A stretch of DNA of 64,000 nt from positions 1,364,001 to 1,428,000 of the forward strand of contig NZ_CP079863.1 of NCBI RefSeq assembly GCF_025263485.1. The letters run 5' to 3'. This DNA is from Mycobacterium sp. SMC-2. Its GTDB lineage: Bacteria > Actinomycetota > Actinomycetes > Mycobacteriales > Mycobacteriaceae. Every line of letters begins with the position of its first letter. Positions within the stretch are counted from its first letter, which is position 1. Position numbers and translations under genes: made by a program. The notes below the pieces were generated by a model. It was given only the letters and a program-made list of their open reading frames with translations, was not told where the DNA came from and made no database searches. Shown here piece after piece: positions 1-8,833 of the stretch.

Positions 1-117
1 GTGGCCGACATTCCCCGGCGGGGCGCCTCCTATCAGCGGCAGCGCCGGGTGGCCGAGGAGCACGACGGCGATCTGCGGGCCGTCGTGGACGCGCTGGTGG
101 ACGAGCTGGAGATCTGA
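1..117 (+). CDS. C-terminal end of a YbdK-type carboxylate-amine ligase (partial)
   Basis: Only the last 38 codons lie in the window; the gene starts upstream. The tail contains GASYQRQRRV followed by an acidic helix ending in ALVDELEI, which resembles the C-terminus of YbdK-type glutamate-cysteine ligase-like (GCS2) enzymes. In M. tuberculosis the gene in this position is Rv0433, a carboxylate-amine ligase. The stop codon overlaps the start of the next gene by one base (TGATG), suggesting translational coupling. The identification rests on this short tail plus synteny. Confidence 0.7.
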   Translation: MADIPRRGASYQRQRRVAEEHDGDLRAVVDALVDELEI

Positions 118-764
118 TGGAAGACGTCGAATCCCGTGAGCTGCCGATGTTTCCGCTGGAGTCGGCGCTGCTGCCCGACCAGGAGCTGCCGCTGCGCATC
201 TTCGAGCCACGCTACGGCGCGCTGGTCCGGCATTGTCTGGACACCGGCGATCCGTTCGGGGTGGTGCTGATCTCGCGGGGACGCGAGGTCGGCGGCGGTG
301 ACTCGCGTTGTGATGTCGGCACGTTGTCTCGGATCACCGAATGCGCCGATCACGGTGGCGGCCGGTACTTTATGCACTGCCGGACCGGGGAACGGATCCG
401 GGTGTCGCGGTGGTTGCCCGACGATCCCTACCCGCGGGCGATCGTGGCCCCGTGGCCGGACGAGCCGGGGGACCCGGTCACGGCCGCCCAACTGCGCGAG
501 GTCGAGGACCGGGCGATGGCCCTGTTCGAGCGGATCGCCGACGCGCGTGGCGTGGCGCTACCCGACCGCGCGGCACTCCTGGGCGGCGACGACACCGCCG
601 GCGATCCCGGACAACGTCTGTACGCGTTGGCGTCTCGCATCCCCATCGGCACGGCCGACCGGTACACGGTGCTGTCGGCGCCTACGGCCGCCGAGCGCCT
701 GGCCGCGCTCCGCGAGGCCGTGGCGGCGGTCACCGAAGTGGTCCAGTTCCAGCTCTCCGAATAG
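117..764 (+). CDS. Lon N-terminal (substrate-binding) domain protein, Rv0434-like
   Basis: This 215-residue protein consists of a stand-alone Lon N-terminal/PUA-like domain with no AAA or protease domain. It opens with ELPMFPLESALLPDQELPLRIFEPRY, broken here as ELPMFPLESALLPDQ then LRIFEPRY, the family signature of a beta strand leading into L-x-I-F-E-x-R-Y. Length and position match Rv0434 (217 residues). Its role is unknown; related stand-alone domains may bind unfolded peptides. The start codon overlaps the preceding stop, so the two genes probably form an operon. The family call is firm and the function open. Confidence 0.85.
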   Translation: MEDVESRELPMFPLESALLPDQELPLRIFEPRYGALVRHCLDTGDPFGVVLISRGREVGGGDSRCDVGTLSRITECADHGGGRYFMHCRTGERIRVSRWLPDDPYPRAIVAPWPDEPGDPVTAAQLREVEDRAMALFERIADARGVALPDRAALLGGDDTAGDPGQRLYALASRIPIGTADRYTVLSAPTAAERLAALREAVAAVTEVVQFQLSE

Positions 765-785
765 TACTGTCCGACAGGGGATTAC

Positions 786-1808
786 ATGAAGGTACAGCTA
801 CAGGTCGACGGCTCGCCGGTGAACGCGGTGGCCAGCGCCGCCGACATCGCCGCGACGGGCGCCGACGGTCTGTTCACCTTCGAGGGTCAGCACGACGTGT
901 TCTTCCCGCTGATCCTCGCAGCCGGCACGACCCGGCTGGAACTGATGACCAACGTGGCGATCGCCCCGCCGCGCAGCCCGCTGCATCTGGCGCACGCCGC
1001 CTACGACCTGCAGCTCTACAGCGGTGGCCGGTTCCGCCTCGGCCTGGGTTCGCAGGTGAAGGCCCACATCGAAAAGCGTTATGGCAGTAAGTGGGAACGG
1101 CCCGCAGCCCGGATGGCCGAAACCATCGCGGCGATCAAGGCGATCTTCGCCGCATGGGAAGGCCGCAGCCGCCTGGACTTTCGCGGCGAATTCTTCACCC
1201 ACACGATCATGGCGCCCAACTTCAACCCCGGGCCCAACCCGTTCGGGCCGCCCCCGGTGCTGCTGGGGGCGCTGGGCCCAGTGATGACGCGCACCGCCGC
1301 CGAGGTCGCCGACGGACTGCTGGTGATGCCGTTCAACAGCGACCGCCACTTCGCCGAACGCACCGTCCCCGCGGTCGCCGACGGGCTGCGGCGCGCCGGG
1401 CGAACCTCCGGCGACTTCGCGATCATCGCCCAGGCCATGGTCGCGGTCGGCCGCGACGAGGCCGACCTGACCGCCGCGATCGACGGTGTGGCGGCGCTGA
1501 TTTCGTTCTACGGCTCGACGCCCGCCTATCTGCCCGTGCTCGAGACCGAGGGCTGGGCCGACGTCCAGCCCGAACTCAACGCGCTGTCCAAGCAGGGCCG
1601 GTTCGCTGACATGCGCCGGCTGATCGGCGACGAGGTGGTGGCCCGGATCGGGATCGTCGGCACCCCCGAGGAATGCGCGCGGCAGATCGCCGCCCGGTTC
1701 TCCGAGCACGCCGCCGAGGTGTGCTGTTATTTCCCGGGCTACACGCCGCGCCCCGCCGACATCGCCGACCTGATCGGCGCCCTGCATCGCACCCCGGCCC
1801 TGCGATGA
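786..1808 (+). CDS. LLM-class (luciferase-like) F420- or flavin-dependent oxidoreductase
   Basis: The 340-residue product has the luciferase-like TIM barrel: an early FTFEGQHDVFFPL strand, LMTNVAIAPPRSPLHLAHAAYDL, here split as LMTNVAIAPPRSP and LHLAHAAYDLQ, and SGGRFRLGLGSQ, the usual cofactor-side loop. These proteins carry out hydride transfer with F420H2 or FMN; the substrate cannot be told. It lies 21 bases after the Lon-N gene and overlaps the next enoyl-CoA hydratase by ATGA, so both are likely co-expressed. A role in lipid or acyl-CoA catabolism is only inferred from that neighbour. M. tuberculosis has no gene here between Rv0434 and Rv0435c, so this starts an accessory block. Confidence 0.85.
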   Translation: MKVQLQVDGSPVNAVASAADIAATGADGLFTFEGQHDVFFPLILAAGTTRLELMTNVAIAPPRSPLHLAHAAYDLQLYSGGRFRLGLGSQVKAHIEKRYGSKWERPAARMAETIAAIKAIFAAWEGRSRLDFRGEFFTHTIMAPNFNPGPNPFGPPPVLLGALGPVMTRTAAEVADGLLVMPFNSDRHFAERTVPAVADGLRRAGRTSGDFAIIAQAMVAVGRDEADLTAAIDGVAALISFYGSTPAYLPVLETEGWADVQPELNALSKQGRFADMRRLIGDEVVARIGIVGTPEECARQIAARFSEHAAEVCCYFPGYTPRPADIADLIGALHRTPALR

Positions 1809-2617
1809 GCCCCGACGTCACGGTCGAGGTCGACGGGGGCGTGGCGGTGCTCACGCTCAATCGGCCCGAACAACTCAACGCCTACACCGCCGAGATGGGC
1901 GCGCTGCTGAGCGGGGCCTACTCCGACTGCGACGGCGACGACGACGTCCGGGCCATCGTGCTGACCGGGGCCGGGCGCGCCTTCTGCGCCGGGGCGGACT
2001 TCTCCGGCGACACCAGCCCTTTCGACGCCCCGGGCGAACAGTTCTCGGCGTCACCGATCAGCCCGGCCGCCTTCGAGCTGCGCAAGCCGGTGATCGCCGC
2101 CGTCAACGGCCACGCGATCGGCATCGGGCTGACCATCGCCTTGCAGGCGGACCTGCGGATCGTCGCCGACGACGCCAAATACGGTGTGGTGCAGGTCCGC
2201 CGGGGCGTGCTACCCGACTGCATGTCGCACTGGACGCTGGCGCAGCTGACCACGTTGGGGGTGGCCGCGGACATACTGCTCACCGGGCGGACCTTCGGTG
2301 GGGCCGAGGCGGTGGCGCTCGGCATCGCGAACCGGTCGCTGCCCGCCGGCCAGGTGCTCGAGCACGCGATCCGGCTGGCCCGAGACATCGCGGTCAACGT
2401 GGCGCCGATGTCGGCGGCGCTGAGCAAGCGGCTGCTGTGGGACACCGCGATCAACTGCTACACCCCGCGCCAGGTCGCCGAGCTGGAAACACGCCTGCAC
2501 CAACGCGTGATGGGCACCGCCGACGCGCGCGAAGGGGTCGCGTCGTTCCTCGAGCGCCGGCCGCCGTCCTTTACCTCGCGGCTCTCCCGCGACTGGACCG
2601 CGCTGCCCGAGCCGTGA
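1805..2617 (+). CDS. Enoyl-CoA hydratase/isomerase family protein
   Basis: The 270-residue crotonase-fold protein shows VAVLTLNRPEQLNAY at the start, the oxyanion-hole segment FCAGADFSGD, and the second conserved block AVNGHAIGIGL. The position of the usual catalytic Glu after the GHAIG block is not clearly conserved (LTIALQADLRI), so the exact reaction (hydration, isomerisation or other) is uncertain. The start was chosen at the ATG overlapping the stop of the luciferase-like gene (ATGA), which also gives a normal crotonase length. It is convergent with the SDR downstream. Confidence 0.85.
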   Translation: MSPDVTVEVDGGVAVLTLNRPEQLNAYTAEMGALLSGAYSDCDGDDDVRAIVLTGAGRAFCAGADFSGDTSPFDAPGEQFSASPISPAAFELRKPVIAAVNGHAIGIGLTIALQADLRIVADDAKYGVVQVRRGVLPDCMSHWTLAQLTTLGVAADILLTGRTFGGAEAVALGIANRSLPAGQVLEHAIRLARDIAVNVAPMSAALSKRLLWDTAINCYTPRQVAELETRLHQRVMGTADAREGVASFLERRPPSFTSRLSRDWTALPEP

Positions 2618-2623
2618 GCATCG

Positions 2624-2715
2624 AGCGTGCGCTGGCGCACTCGAGTGTGCGTCCAGGGCGGAAATCCGCCGAAAACACCGCCCCACGCTCAGCCGCGAAT
2701 GCGTGAGCGCACGCT
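2624..2715. repeat. Long-range inverted repeat in a convergent intergenic region
   Basis: AGCGTGCGCT (2624-2633) and AGCGCACGCT (2706-2715) are perfect 10-base inverted copies about 72 bases apart, enclosing a near-palindrome around CACTCGAGTG. They lie between two genes that end toward each other, so a shared terminator or a small dispersed repeat are both possible. There is no T-run, which argues against a classical intrinsic terminator. Confidence 0.4.
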
Positions 2716-2720
2716 GGAAG

Positions 2721-3620
2721 TCACGTTCTGTCGCAGCACGTTTCGGAGAGCTTCCACCACGCCGCCGCGCGCGCCGCGTCGCGGGCGTAGGGCGCCGCCC
2801 TGTCGCTGATATGGCAGTCCTCGAGATACAGCCCACCCCGGCCGGCCAGCTCCGGGCTGACCGCCGCCCACACCTGGGTGGCCGCGCCGCGATCGGGCGT
2901 GGTCACGTCGAGGGGCCCGGCGGCCAGCTCGCGCAGCCGCGAGAAGTCCTCGCGGGACATGTGCCGCGCGAGCGAGGTGGCGACGGTGCCGGGGTGGACC
3001 GCGTAAGCGCGGATTCCGTTGTCGCGCAGGCGCCGGTCGGCTTCGACGGCGTGCAGGATGTTCGCCGTCTTCGACGCGCCGTAGGCGACGAACTTGTCGT
3101 ATTCGCGACGTTCCCAGTTGGGATCGTCGAAGTCGACGTCACCCATGACGTGGCCCCCGGACGACAGGTGGACGATCCGCGCGCCGCGGGCGGCGGCCAG
3201 TTGCGGGACGAGGAGCCGGGTGAGTTCGAAGTGCCCGAAATGATTGGTGCCGATTTGTATTTCGAAGCCGTCGTGCGTCCTGCCGAACGGCGTGAACATG
3301 ACTCCGGCGTTGTTCATCAGCACGTCGATGGCCGGGGCGATGGCGCGGATCGCGCCGGCCGCCGCCCGCACGCTCGCCAGCGAGGTGAGGTCGAGCTCGA
3401 CCGTCGACGTGTGCGCGCCCGGCACTTCCGTCGCGATCCACCGGGCCGCCTCCGCCAGCGCCGCCGGGTCGCGGGCGGCCAGGACGACGCGCGCGCCCGC
3501 GGCGGCCAGCGCCCGCGACGCCTCGCGCCCCAGCCCGGAGGACGCGCCCGTGATCACACAGACCTTGCCGGACAGGTCGATTCCGTCGACGACGTCCAGC
3601 GCGGTCTGAGTCCCGGTCAT
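2721..3620 (-). CDS. Short-chain dehydrogenase/reductase (retinol dehydrogenase-like)
   Basis: The 299-residue SDR carries the NAD(P)-binding motif TGASSGLG near residue 24, the NNAG motif near residue 102, and the active-site YGASK around residue 177. It belongs to the same broad subgroup as the two other SDRs in the window (LTSLASVR, FGTNHFGHFELT) but is more divergent. The substrate is unknown. The ATG overlaps the stop of the upstream DUF2867-like gene (ATGA), and both are divergent from a TetR regulator that may control them. Confidence 0.88.
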   Translation of the reverse strand: MTGTQTALDVVDGIDLSGKVCVITGASSGLGREASRALAAAGARVVLAARDPAALAEAARWIATEVPGAHTSTVELDLTSLASVRAAAGAIRAIAPAIDVLMNNAGVMFTPFGRTHDGFEIQIGTNHFGHFELTRLLVPQLAAARGARIVHLSSGGHVMGDVDFDDPNWERREYDKFVAYGASKTANILHAVEADRRLRDNGIRAYAVHPGTVATSLARHMSREDFSRLRELAAGPLDVTTPDRGAATQVWAAVSPELAGRGGLYLEDCHISDRAAPYARDAARAAAWWKLSETCCDRT

Positions 3621-4402
3621 GCCGCTATAGGCTGCCACACCGCGGCGCGCGCCATCAGCCGCGGTGCCACGACCCGGTGCACCGGGCCGACGAGGGCCCA
3701 CACCGTTCGGGCGGTCAATCCGCGGCGGTAATGCACCCGGGTGGTAAGGCTGGCGCGCCGGTCGTCGCGGCGCCGCAGCGTCAGCTCGCCGCGCATGAGC
3801 GGCCCGCGCGCGCCCAGCACGAGTTCGTCGTGATCCGACCGCACGATCGTCCACCCGATGATGTGATCCGGCGACGAATTCGGCCCGAGGGAAAACCTCA
3901 GCACGTGGCGGTGGACCCACAACACGGCGCCCCCGTCGGCTTCGCGGCCCACCGCGTCGCGGAACATCTCCTCGGCGCTGCGTGAGTCGCCCTGCGGGAG
4001 CGGGACTTCGAAGACGTCCGTGTAATCGGCCTGCCTGGCCGCACGCGCTATCCGGTTCAGTGTCCGCCGGACGACGACGCGGTGCCCACCCGTGCCGATG
4101 ACCAGCGCCCGGTAGATCTTGCCGTGCACGCCGGGGAAGGCCGCCCACGTCGCCGCGCGCACCCGGGTGCGGCCCATCGGCTCGGCTTCCAACTCGAACA
4201 CCCACCGGTACGCCGCGAACGGGTGGCGGCCCTTCAGCGCGAACCGCTCCGGCGGTCGCGCCTCGTCGAGCACGAAGCCGGTCGGCACGGTCGACGGGTC
4301 GCCCGGGTCCCGGCACATCACCCGCAACAGCGCCGACCACGTGTCCGCGCGCCCCGCGTCGACGGTTATGGCATGCTCATCAATATAGTGTAATCGTTCC
4401 AT
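3617..4402 (-). CDS. Two-domain conserved protein, C-terminal DUF2867-like (SRPBCC-like fold)
   Basis: The 261-residue protein appears to have two beta-rich halves. The C-terminal half (DHIIGWTIVRSD, LVLGARGPLMRGELTLRR) resembles DUF2867/SRPBCC-type ligand-binding domains. The N-terminal half (FALKGRHPFAAYRWVFELE) may be a second domain of similar type. No catalytic residues can be assigned. It is the first gene of a two-gene unit with the SDR and starts 21 bases from the divergent TetR gene. The start (MERLHYIDEH) was chosen because the reading frame upstream runs through the TetR gene. Confidence 0.6.
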   Translation of the reverse strand: MERLHYIDEHAITVDAGRADTWSALLRVMCRDPGDPSTVPTGFVLDEARPPERFALKGRHPFAAYRWVFELEAEPMGRTRVRAATWAAFPGVHGKIYRALVIGTGGHRVVVRRTLNRIARAARQADYTDVFEVPLPQGDSRSAEEMFRDAVGREADGGAVLWVHRHVLRFSLGPNSSPDHIIGWTIVRSDHDELVLGARGPLMRGELTLRRRDDRRASLTTRVHYRRGLTARTVWALVGPVHRVVAPRLMARAAVWQPIAA

Positions 4403-4414
4403 ATAGAAGGAATG
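4395..4414. promoter_or_regulatory. Candidate TetR operator between divergent genes
   Basis: CGTTCC (4395-4400) and GGAATG (4409-4414) form an imperfect inverted repeat in an AT-rich stretch that overlaps the start of the minus-strand gene and precedes the TetR start. TetR regulators often bind such a dyad to control themselves and a divergent neighbour. Five of six positions pair. Confidence 0.35.
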
Positions 4415-4423
4415 TACTAGATC

Positions 4424-5020
4424 ATGGCCCCTCCGCGGAAGCACCAAACCGATGTGATCCTCGACGCAGCCCGGGCGCTGGTGCTCGACGGCGGACCGCG
4501 CGCGGCCAGCGTGGCGGCGATCGCCAAAACCAGTGGCGCGCCCCCGGGCACCCTCTATCACCGGTTCGGCAACCGGGACGGGATCCTGACGGCGGCGTGG
4601 CTGCGCGCGCTGGAACGCTTCCAGGCGGGCGCCCTGGCCGCGGACGGCGACACGCCGTGGGACACCGCCGTCGCCATGGCGGTGGCCGCCGTCAGCTTCG
4701 CGCGCGAGCTGCCCGACGACGCCCGGCTGTTGTTGACGATCCGGCCCGGCGACCTGCTCGACGACGAACCCGACGCGGCGTTCCGGGAGACGCTGGCCGC
4801 GATGAATGCCCCGCTGACGCAGCGGATCGCGGTGCTGGCCCGGCAACTGTACGGGAACGCCAGGCCCCGCTCCGTGGACGCCGTCGCGCGAGCGGTCGCG
4901 GACCTGCCCTACGCCGTGGTCCGCCGCCACGCCCACGACGACCCGATGCCGCGCTGGCTGGAAGACGACGTCGCGGCGTCGGCGCTGGCCGTGCTACGGA
5001 GCTTTGGCGAACGCGCGTAG
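4424..5020 (+). CDS. TetR/AcrR family transcriptional regulator
   Basis: The 198-residue protein has an N-terminal helix-turn-helix (VAAIAKTSGAPPGTLYHRFGNRDGIL, of which the recognition part is APPGTLYHRFGNRD) and a helical ligand-binding C-terminal half. It is divergent from the DUF2867-like/SDR pair, the usual arrangement for a local repressor of an adjacent enzyme gene. Its 3' end overlaps the end of the convergent ATPase gene by 27 bases. The ligand is unknown. Confidence 0.88.
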   Translation: MAPPRKHQTDVILDAARALVLDGGPRAASVAAIAKTSGAPPGTLYHRFGNRDGILTAAWLRALERFQAGALAADGDTPWDTAVAMAVAAVSFARELPDDARLLLTIRPGDLLDDEPDAAFRETLAAMNAPLTQRIAVLARQLYGNARPRSVDAVARAVADLPYAVVRRHAHDDPMPRWLEDDVAASALAVLRSFGERA

Positions 5021-7174
5021 CGCCTCCACCTGCACGGGATCCAGTGAGGGGCGCACGATTTCGCGCGCCGCCGCGATGTCCGCGCCCGTCACGTCGGTGG
5101 CGTCGATGGAGCGCCGCATCGCGGTCAGCGCCGCCTCCCGCAGCAGTGCCACGCAGTCGGCGGCGCTGTAGCCGTCGAGGCCGGCGGCGACCTCGTCGAG
5201 GTCGACGTCATCGCTCAGCGGCACGGATTTGCCGGCGGTGTGCAGGATTTCGCGGCGGGCGGCGGCGTCGGGCGGTTCGATGAACACCCGCCGCTCCAGC
5301 CGGCCCGGGCGCAGCAGCGCCGGGTCGATCAGGTCCGGCCGGTTGGTGGCGCCCAGCACGACGACGTCGCGCAGCGGGTTGACACCGTCGAGTTCGGTCA
5401 GCAGCGCGGCCACCACCCGGTCGGTCACGCCCGAGTCGAAGCTCTGCCCGCGCCGGGGCGCCAGCGCGTCGATCTCGTCGAGGAATACCAGCGAGGGGGC
5501 CGAGTCGCGGGCCCGCCGAAACAGTTCGCGCACCGCCTTTTCCGAGCTGCCCACCCACTTGTCCATCAGCTCGGAGCCCTTGACCGAATGCACGGACAGC
5601 TGGCCGGTGCTGGCCAGCGCGCGCACGACGAAGGTCTTGCCGCAGCCGGGCGGCCCGTACAGCAGCACCCCGCGGGGCGGGTCGACGCCCAGCCGGGCGA
5701 AGGTGTCGGGGTGCTGCAGCGGCCACAGCACGGCCTCGGTCAGCGCCTGCCTGGCCTCGGCCATGTCGCCGACGTCGTTGAGGGTGACGTCGCCGACGGT
5801 CACTTCCTCGCTGGCCGAACGGGACAGCGGCCGGATGACGGTCAGCGCGCCGACGAGGTCCTCCTGGTTCAGCTCTGGTGGCCGGCCGTCGGTGCTTGCA
5901 CGTGACGCCGCCCGCAGCGCCGCCTCCCGCAGCAGCGCCGCCAGATCGGCGACCACGAAACCCGGTGTGCGCAAAGCGATCTCATTGAGGTCGAGGGTGC
6001 CCGCGGGCACCGATTTCAGCAGCGACTCCAGCAGCGCCTTGCGGGTGCCGGCGTCGGGCAGCGGCAGGGTCAACTCCCGGTCGCACAGGTCCGGCGCCCG
6101 CAGCCGGGCATCGAGCTGGTCGGGGCGCGCGGAGGTGGCGATCAGCGCGACCCCCTGCGTGGCCACCGCGGTGCGCAGCTCGCCCAGGATCAGGGCGGCC
6201 ACCGGCTCGGGGGTGGCCGGCAGCAGGGCGTCGACGTCGGTGATCAGCAGCACCCCGCCGCCGTCGCGGACGGCCCGCACCGCCGAGCTCACGGTCTTGA
6301 GCCGGTCTTCCGCCGCCAGCGCCCCCACCTCCGGGCCGTCCAGCTTGACCAGCCTGCGGCCGTCGCACACCGCGCGCACCAGCGTCACCTTGCCCACCCC
6401 GGCCGGGCCGGACACCAGCACGCCCAGGTTGGCGCCGGCGCCCAGGGTCTTGAGCAGATGCGGCTCGTCGAGCGCCAGCTTGAGCCATTCGGTAAGTTTG
6501 GCGGCTTGCGGCTGCGAGCCCTTGAGCTCCTCGAGGATCGTCTCCGGGCTTGCGACGTCGACCAATTCGGTCGACGGCGGGGCGCCGCCGGTCGGGACAC
6601 CCACCCCCCAGGAGACCAGCGTGTTGGGCTGCACGCTGACCGGCCCTTGCGGGTCGACGCCGGTGACGGTCAGCAGCTCCGACGTCCAGCTGATGCCGAC
6701 CGAGGCGGCCAGCGCACGGGTGGCGGCCGACGTTGAGGTGCCCGGGCCCAGATCGCGGGGCAGCAGCGACACGGCGTCGCCGACGGTCAGCACCTTGCCC
6801 AGCAGCGCCTGTCGCAGGGTGACCGGCGAAATCGACTGGCTGGCCAGCGACGAGCCGGACAGCGTCACCGACCGGGCGCCGTAGACGGTGACCGCGCTGA
6901 CGATCACCGCGGTGTCCTCGCGCAGCCCGGCGTTGGACAGCGTCACGTCGTCGAGCAGCGCGGTGCCGACCGGGGTGTCCGGCCCGGCCAGGCCGGCGAC
7001 CGCCGCCGTGGTCCGCGAGCCCGTCAGCGCCACGGCGTCCCACTCCCGAATGCCAAGTGCCGCAACCGCACTCGGGTGGAGTCGGACGACACCGCGGCGC
7101 GAGTCGACGGCCGAGGTGTTCAACCGCGCGGTGAGCGTGAGCTGACGGGCCGCATCGTTGCCCGGCCGGCTCAT
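4994..7174 (-). CDS. Tandem AAA ATPase (CDC48/p97-like), Rv0435c ortholog
   Basis: The 726-residue protein (Rv0435c is 728) has an N-terminal beta-barrel-like region of about 200 residues and two AAA modules. The second module is canonical: Walker A GPPGCGKT near residue 505, Walker B LVFLDEIDAL, and an arginine-finger segment LLRPGRLERR. The first, near residue 255, reads GPAGVGKV, without the Ser/Thr after Lys, and its Walker B is LLITDVDALL, lacking the Asp-Glu pair; it may not hydrolyse ATP. It probably unfolds or remodels protein complexes. The start overlaps the pssA stop by ATGA, making it the last gene of a pssA-psd operon. Confidence 0.9.
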   Translation of the reverse strand: MSRPGNDAARQLTLTARLNTSAVDSRRGVVRLHPSAVAALGIREWDAVALTGSRTTAAVAGLAGPDTPVGTALLDDVTLSNAGLREDTAVIVSAVTVYGARSVTLSGSSLASQSISPVTLRQALLGKVLTVGDAVSLLPRDLGPGTSTSAATRALAASVGISWTSELLTVTGVDPQGPVSVQPNTLVSWGVGVPTGGAPPSTELVDVASPETILEELKGSQPQAAKLTEWLKLALDEPHLLKTLGAGANLGVLVSGPAGVGKVTLVRAVCDGRRLVKLDGPEVGALAAEDRLKTVSSAVRAVRDGGGVLLITDVDALLPATPEPVAALILGELRTAVATQGVALIATSARPDQLDARLRAPDLCDRELTLPLPDAGTRKALLESLLKSVPAGTLDLNEIALRTPGFVVADLAALLREAALRAASRASTDGRPPELNQEDLVGALTVIRPLSRSASEEVTVGDVTLNDVGDMAEARQALTEAVLWPLQHPDTFARLGVDPPRGVLLYGPPGCGKTFVVRALASTGQLSVHSVKGSELMDKWVGSSEKAVRELFRRARDSAPSLVFLDEIDALAPRRGQSFDSGVTDRVVAALLTELDGVNPLRDVVVLGATNRPDLIDPALLRPGRLERRVFIEPPDAAARREILHTAGKSVPLSDDVDLDEVAAGLDGYSAADCVALLREAALTAMRRSIDATDVTGADIAAAREIVRPSLDPVQVEALRAFAKAP

Positions 7175-8034
7175 GGCAGGCGCCCGCCCGGCTTGCGCAG
7201 CCCCAGCCGCGCCATCGACCGGCGGTGCGGCTGCGCCCGGCGGATCGCGCGCCGCGCGGCGCGGCGCTGCCTGGGTTCGTCGGACCACGCCTCGGGATGC
7301 GCGGCCAGCCAGCGGTGGTTGCGGACCGCGAACGGGACGTGGCAGAGGTAGGCGATGATGATGACCCAAATCAGGACGTAGGGCGCCAGCACCGCCGCGG
7401 CCGCGCAGATCGCCAGCAGCGCCAGCAGCGGTGCGGCCCAGCTGGGGGGCACCGCCGCGGCGTGCATCTTGCGCATCGGGATCTTGCTGATCATCAGGAT
7501 CGACGTCCCCGTGATCCAGATGCACAGGAACGTCGTGGAGGTCCACCAGCCCTCACCGAACTGCAGTTTGAGGCCGATCAGACCGATCATCGACACCGCG
7601 CCCGCAGGCGCCGGCATGCCGACGAAGAACTCGTGCGTATAGGTGGGCTGGCTGCCGTCGTCCTGCAGCGCGTTGTACCGCGCCAGCCGCAGCACCACGC
7701 ACACGGCGTAGAGCAGGATGGCCACCCAGCCGGCCGGCGACTTCGTCAGCATCGTCACGTAGAGCACGATCGCCGGTGTCACCCCGAAGTTCACCGCGTC
7801 GGCCAGCGAGTCGATCTCCTCGCCCATGCGCGACTGGGCATCCAGGATGCGGGCCACCCGGCCGTCCAGCCCGTCCAGAATGGCGGCCGCCGCGATCAAC
7901 GCCATCGCGGCCTTGGGCTGGTGCTCGAGGGCGAACCGGATCGAGGTCAGGCCGGCGCAGATGGACAGCACGGTCATCGCGCTCGGCAGGATCTGCAGGT
8001 TGACCGACGGCCTGCCGCGCGGCTTGCTGATCAT
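7171..8034 (-). CDS. pssA: CDP-diacylglycerol-serine O-phosphatidyltransferase
   Basis: This 287-residue integral membrane enzyme makes phosphatidylserine from CDP-diacylglycerol and serine. The CDP-alcohol phosphatidyltransferase signature D-G-x2-A-R-x8-G-x3-D-x3-D is present as [11 protein letters not shown] followed by [10 protein letters not shown]. Several hydrophobic helices follow. Length and position match PssA (Rv0436c). It overlaps psd upstream and the AAA ATPase downstream by ATGA junctions, so one transcript carries both steps of phosphatidylethanolamine synthesis. The C-terminus is basic, with an Arg-rich stretch after [13 protein letters not shown]. Confidence 0.95.
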   Translation of the reverse strand: MISKPRGRPSVNLQILPSAMTVLSICAGLTSIRFALEHQPKAAMALIAAAAILDGLDGRVARILDAQSRMGEEIDSLADAVNFGVTPAIVLYVTMLTKSPAGWVAILLYAVCVVLRLARYNALQDDGSQPTYTHEFFVGMPAPAGAVSMIGLIGLKLQFGEGWWTSTTFLCIWITGTSILMISKIPMRKMHAAAVPPSWAAPLLALLAICAAAAVLAPYVLIWVIIIAYLCHVPFAVRNHRWLAAHPEAWSDEPRQRRAARRAIRRAQPHRRSMARLGLRKPGGRLP

Positions 8035-8753
8035 GGCAGCTCGGCCAGCACGGTTTCGCCGGCGATTGCGCGGTGGCCCACTGCGACCAGCGGTTCGGCG
8101 CCGGCCGGCAGGTAGGTGTCCAGCCGGGAGCCGAACCGGATCAGCCCGTAGGTGTCACCGATCGAGAGCTTGTCCCCGACGCGCGCGTCGCAGATGATGC
8201 GCCGCGCGAGCAGCCCGGCGACCTGCACCGCCACCACGTCCGCGCCGGTGGGCGTCCGGATCCGCAGGCTGGTGCGCTCGTTCTCGGTGCTGGCCGCGGC
8301 CAGGTCGGCCGAGCCGAACCGGCCGGGCCGGTGCTGTACGGCGATCACCTCGCCGCTCACCGGTGCGCGCTGCACGTGGGCGTCCAGCAGCGAGAGGAAG
8401 ATGCTGACCCGCGGCAGCGGCGCGTCGCCCATGCCGAGCTCGGCGGGCGGTGCGGCGCAATCGATTACGCACACCACCCCGTCGGCGGGGGCGACGATCG
8501 CGCCCGGCCGGGTGGGCGGCACCCGGGGTGGGTGGCGGAAGAATCCCGCGCAGGCGCCCGCCGCCAGCAGGCCGGCCCGTCGTATCCACCGGTGCCTGCG
8601 GCCGGCCAGCGCCACCGCCAGGCCGGCGGCGATGAACGGCCGACCGGCCGGGTGTACCGGCGGAATGGTCGAGCGCACCAACTCCAACGCGTGCTGCGGG
8701 CTGAACGTTGGATCCTCGGCCGTGGGGCCGATGGGGCGGGGGCGTCGTGCCAC
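8031..8753 (-). CDS. psd: Phosphatidylserine decarboxylase proenzyme
   Basis: The 240-residue protein converts phosphatidylserine to phosphatidylethanolamine. It is the short type: FRHPPRVPP, then APADGVV, and near the C-terminus [11 protein letters not shown], whose Gly-Ser is the self-cleavage site that yields the pyruvoyl cofactor. A hydrophobic N-terminal segment ([12 protein letters not shown]) suggests membrane association. Its stop overlaps the pssA start (ATGA), which matches the order in M. tuberculosis (Rv0437c-Rv0436c). Confidence 0.94.
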   Translation of the reverse strand: MARRPRPIGPTAEDPTFSPQHALELVRSTIPPVHPAGRPFIAAGLAVALAGRRHRWIRRAGLLAAGACAGFFRHPPRVPPTRPGAIVAPADGVVCVIDCAAPPAELGMGDAPLPRVSIFLSLLDAHVQRAPVSGEVIAVQHRPGRFGSADLAAASTENERTSLRIRTPTGADVVAVQVAGLLARRIICDARVGDKLSIGDTYGLIRFGSRLDTYLPAGAEPLVAVGHRAIAGETVLAELP

Positions 8754-8833
8754 GCGGCCATCTTACGAAAGGCGCGGCTGGTTGGTCCGGGCCCGCCAGC
8801 GGGAACGCCCACGGCAGGTGGCCACCCCGCGGC

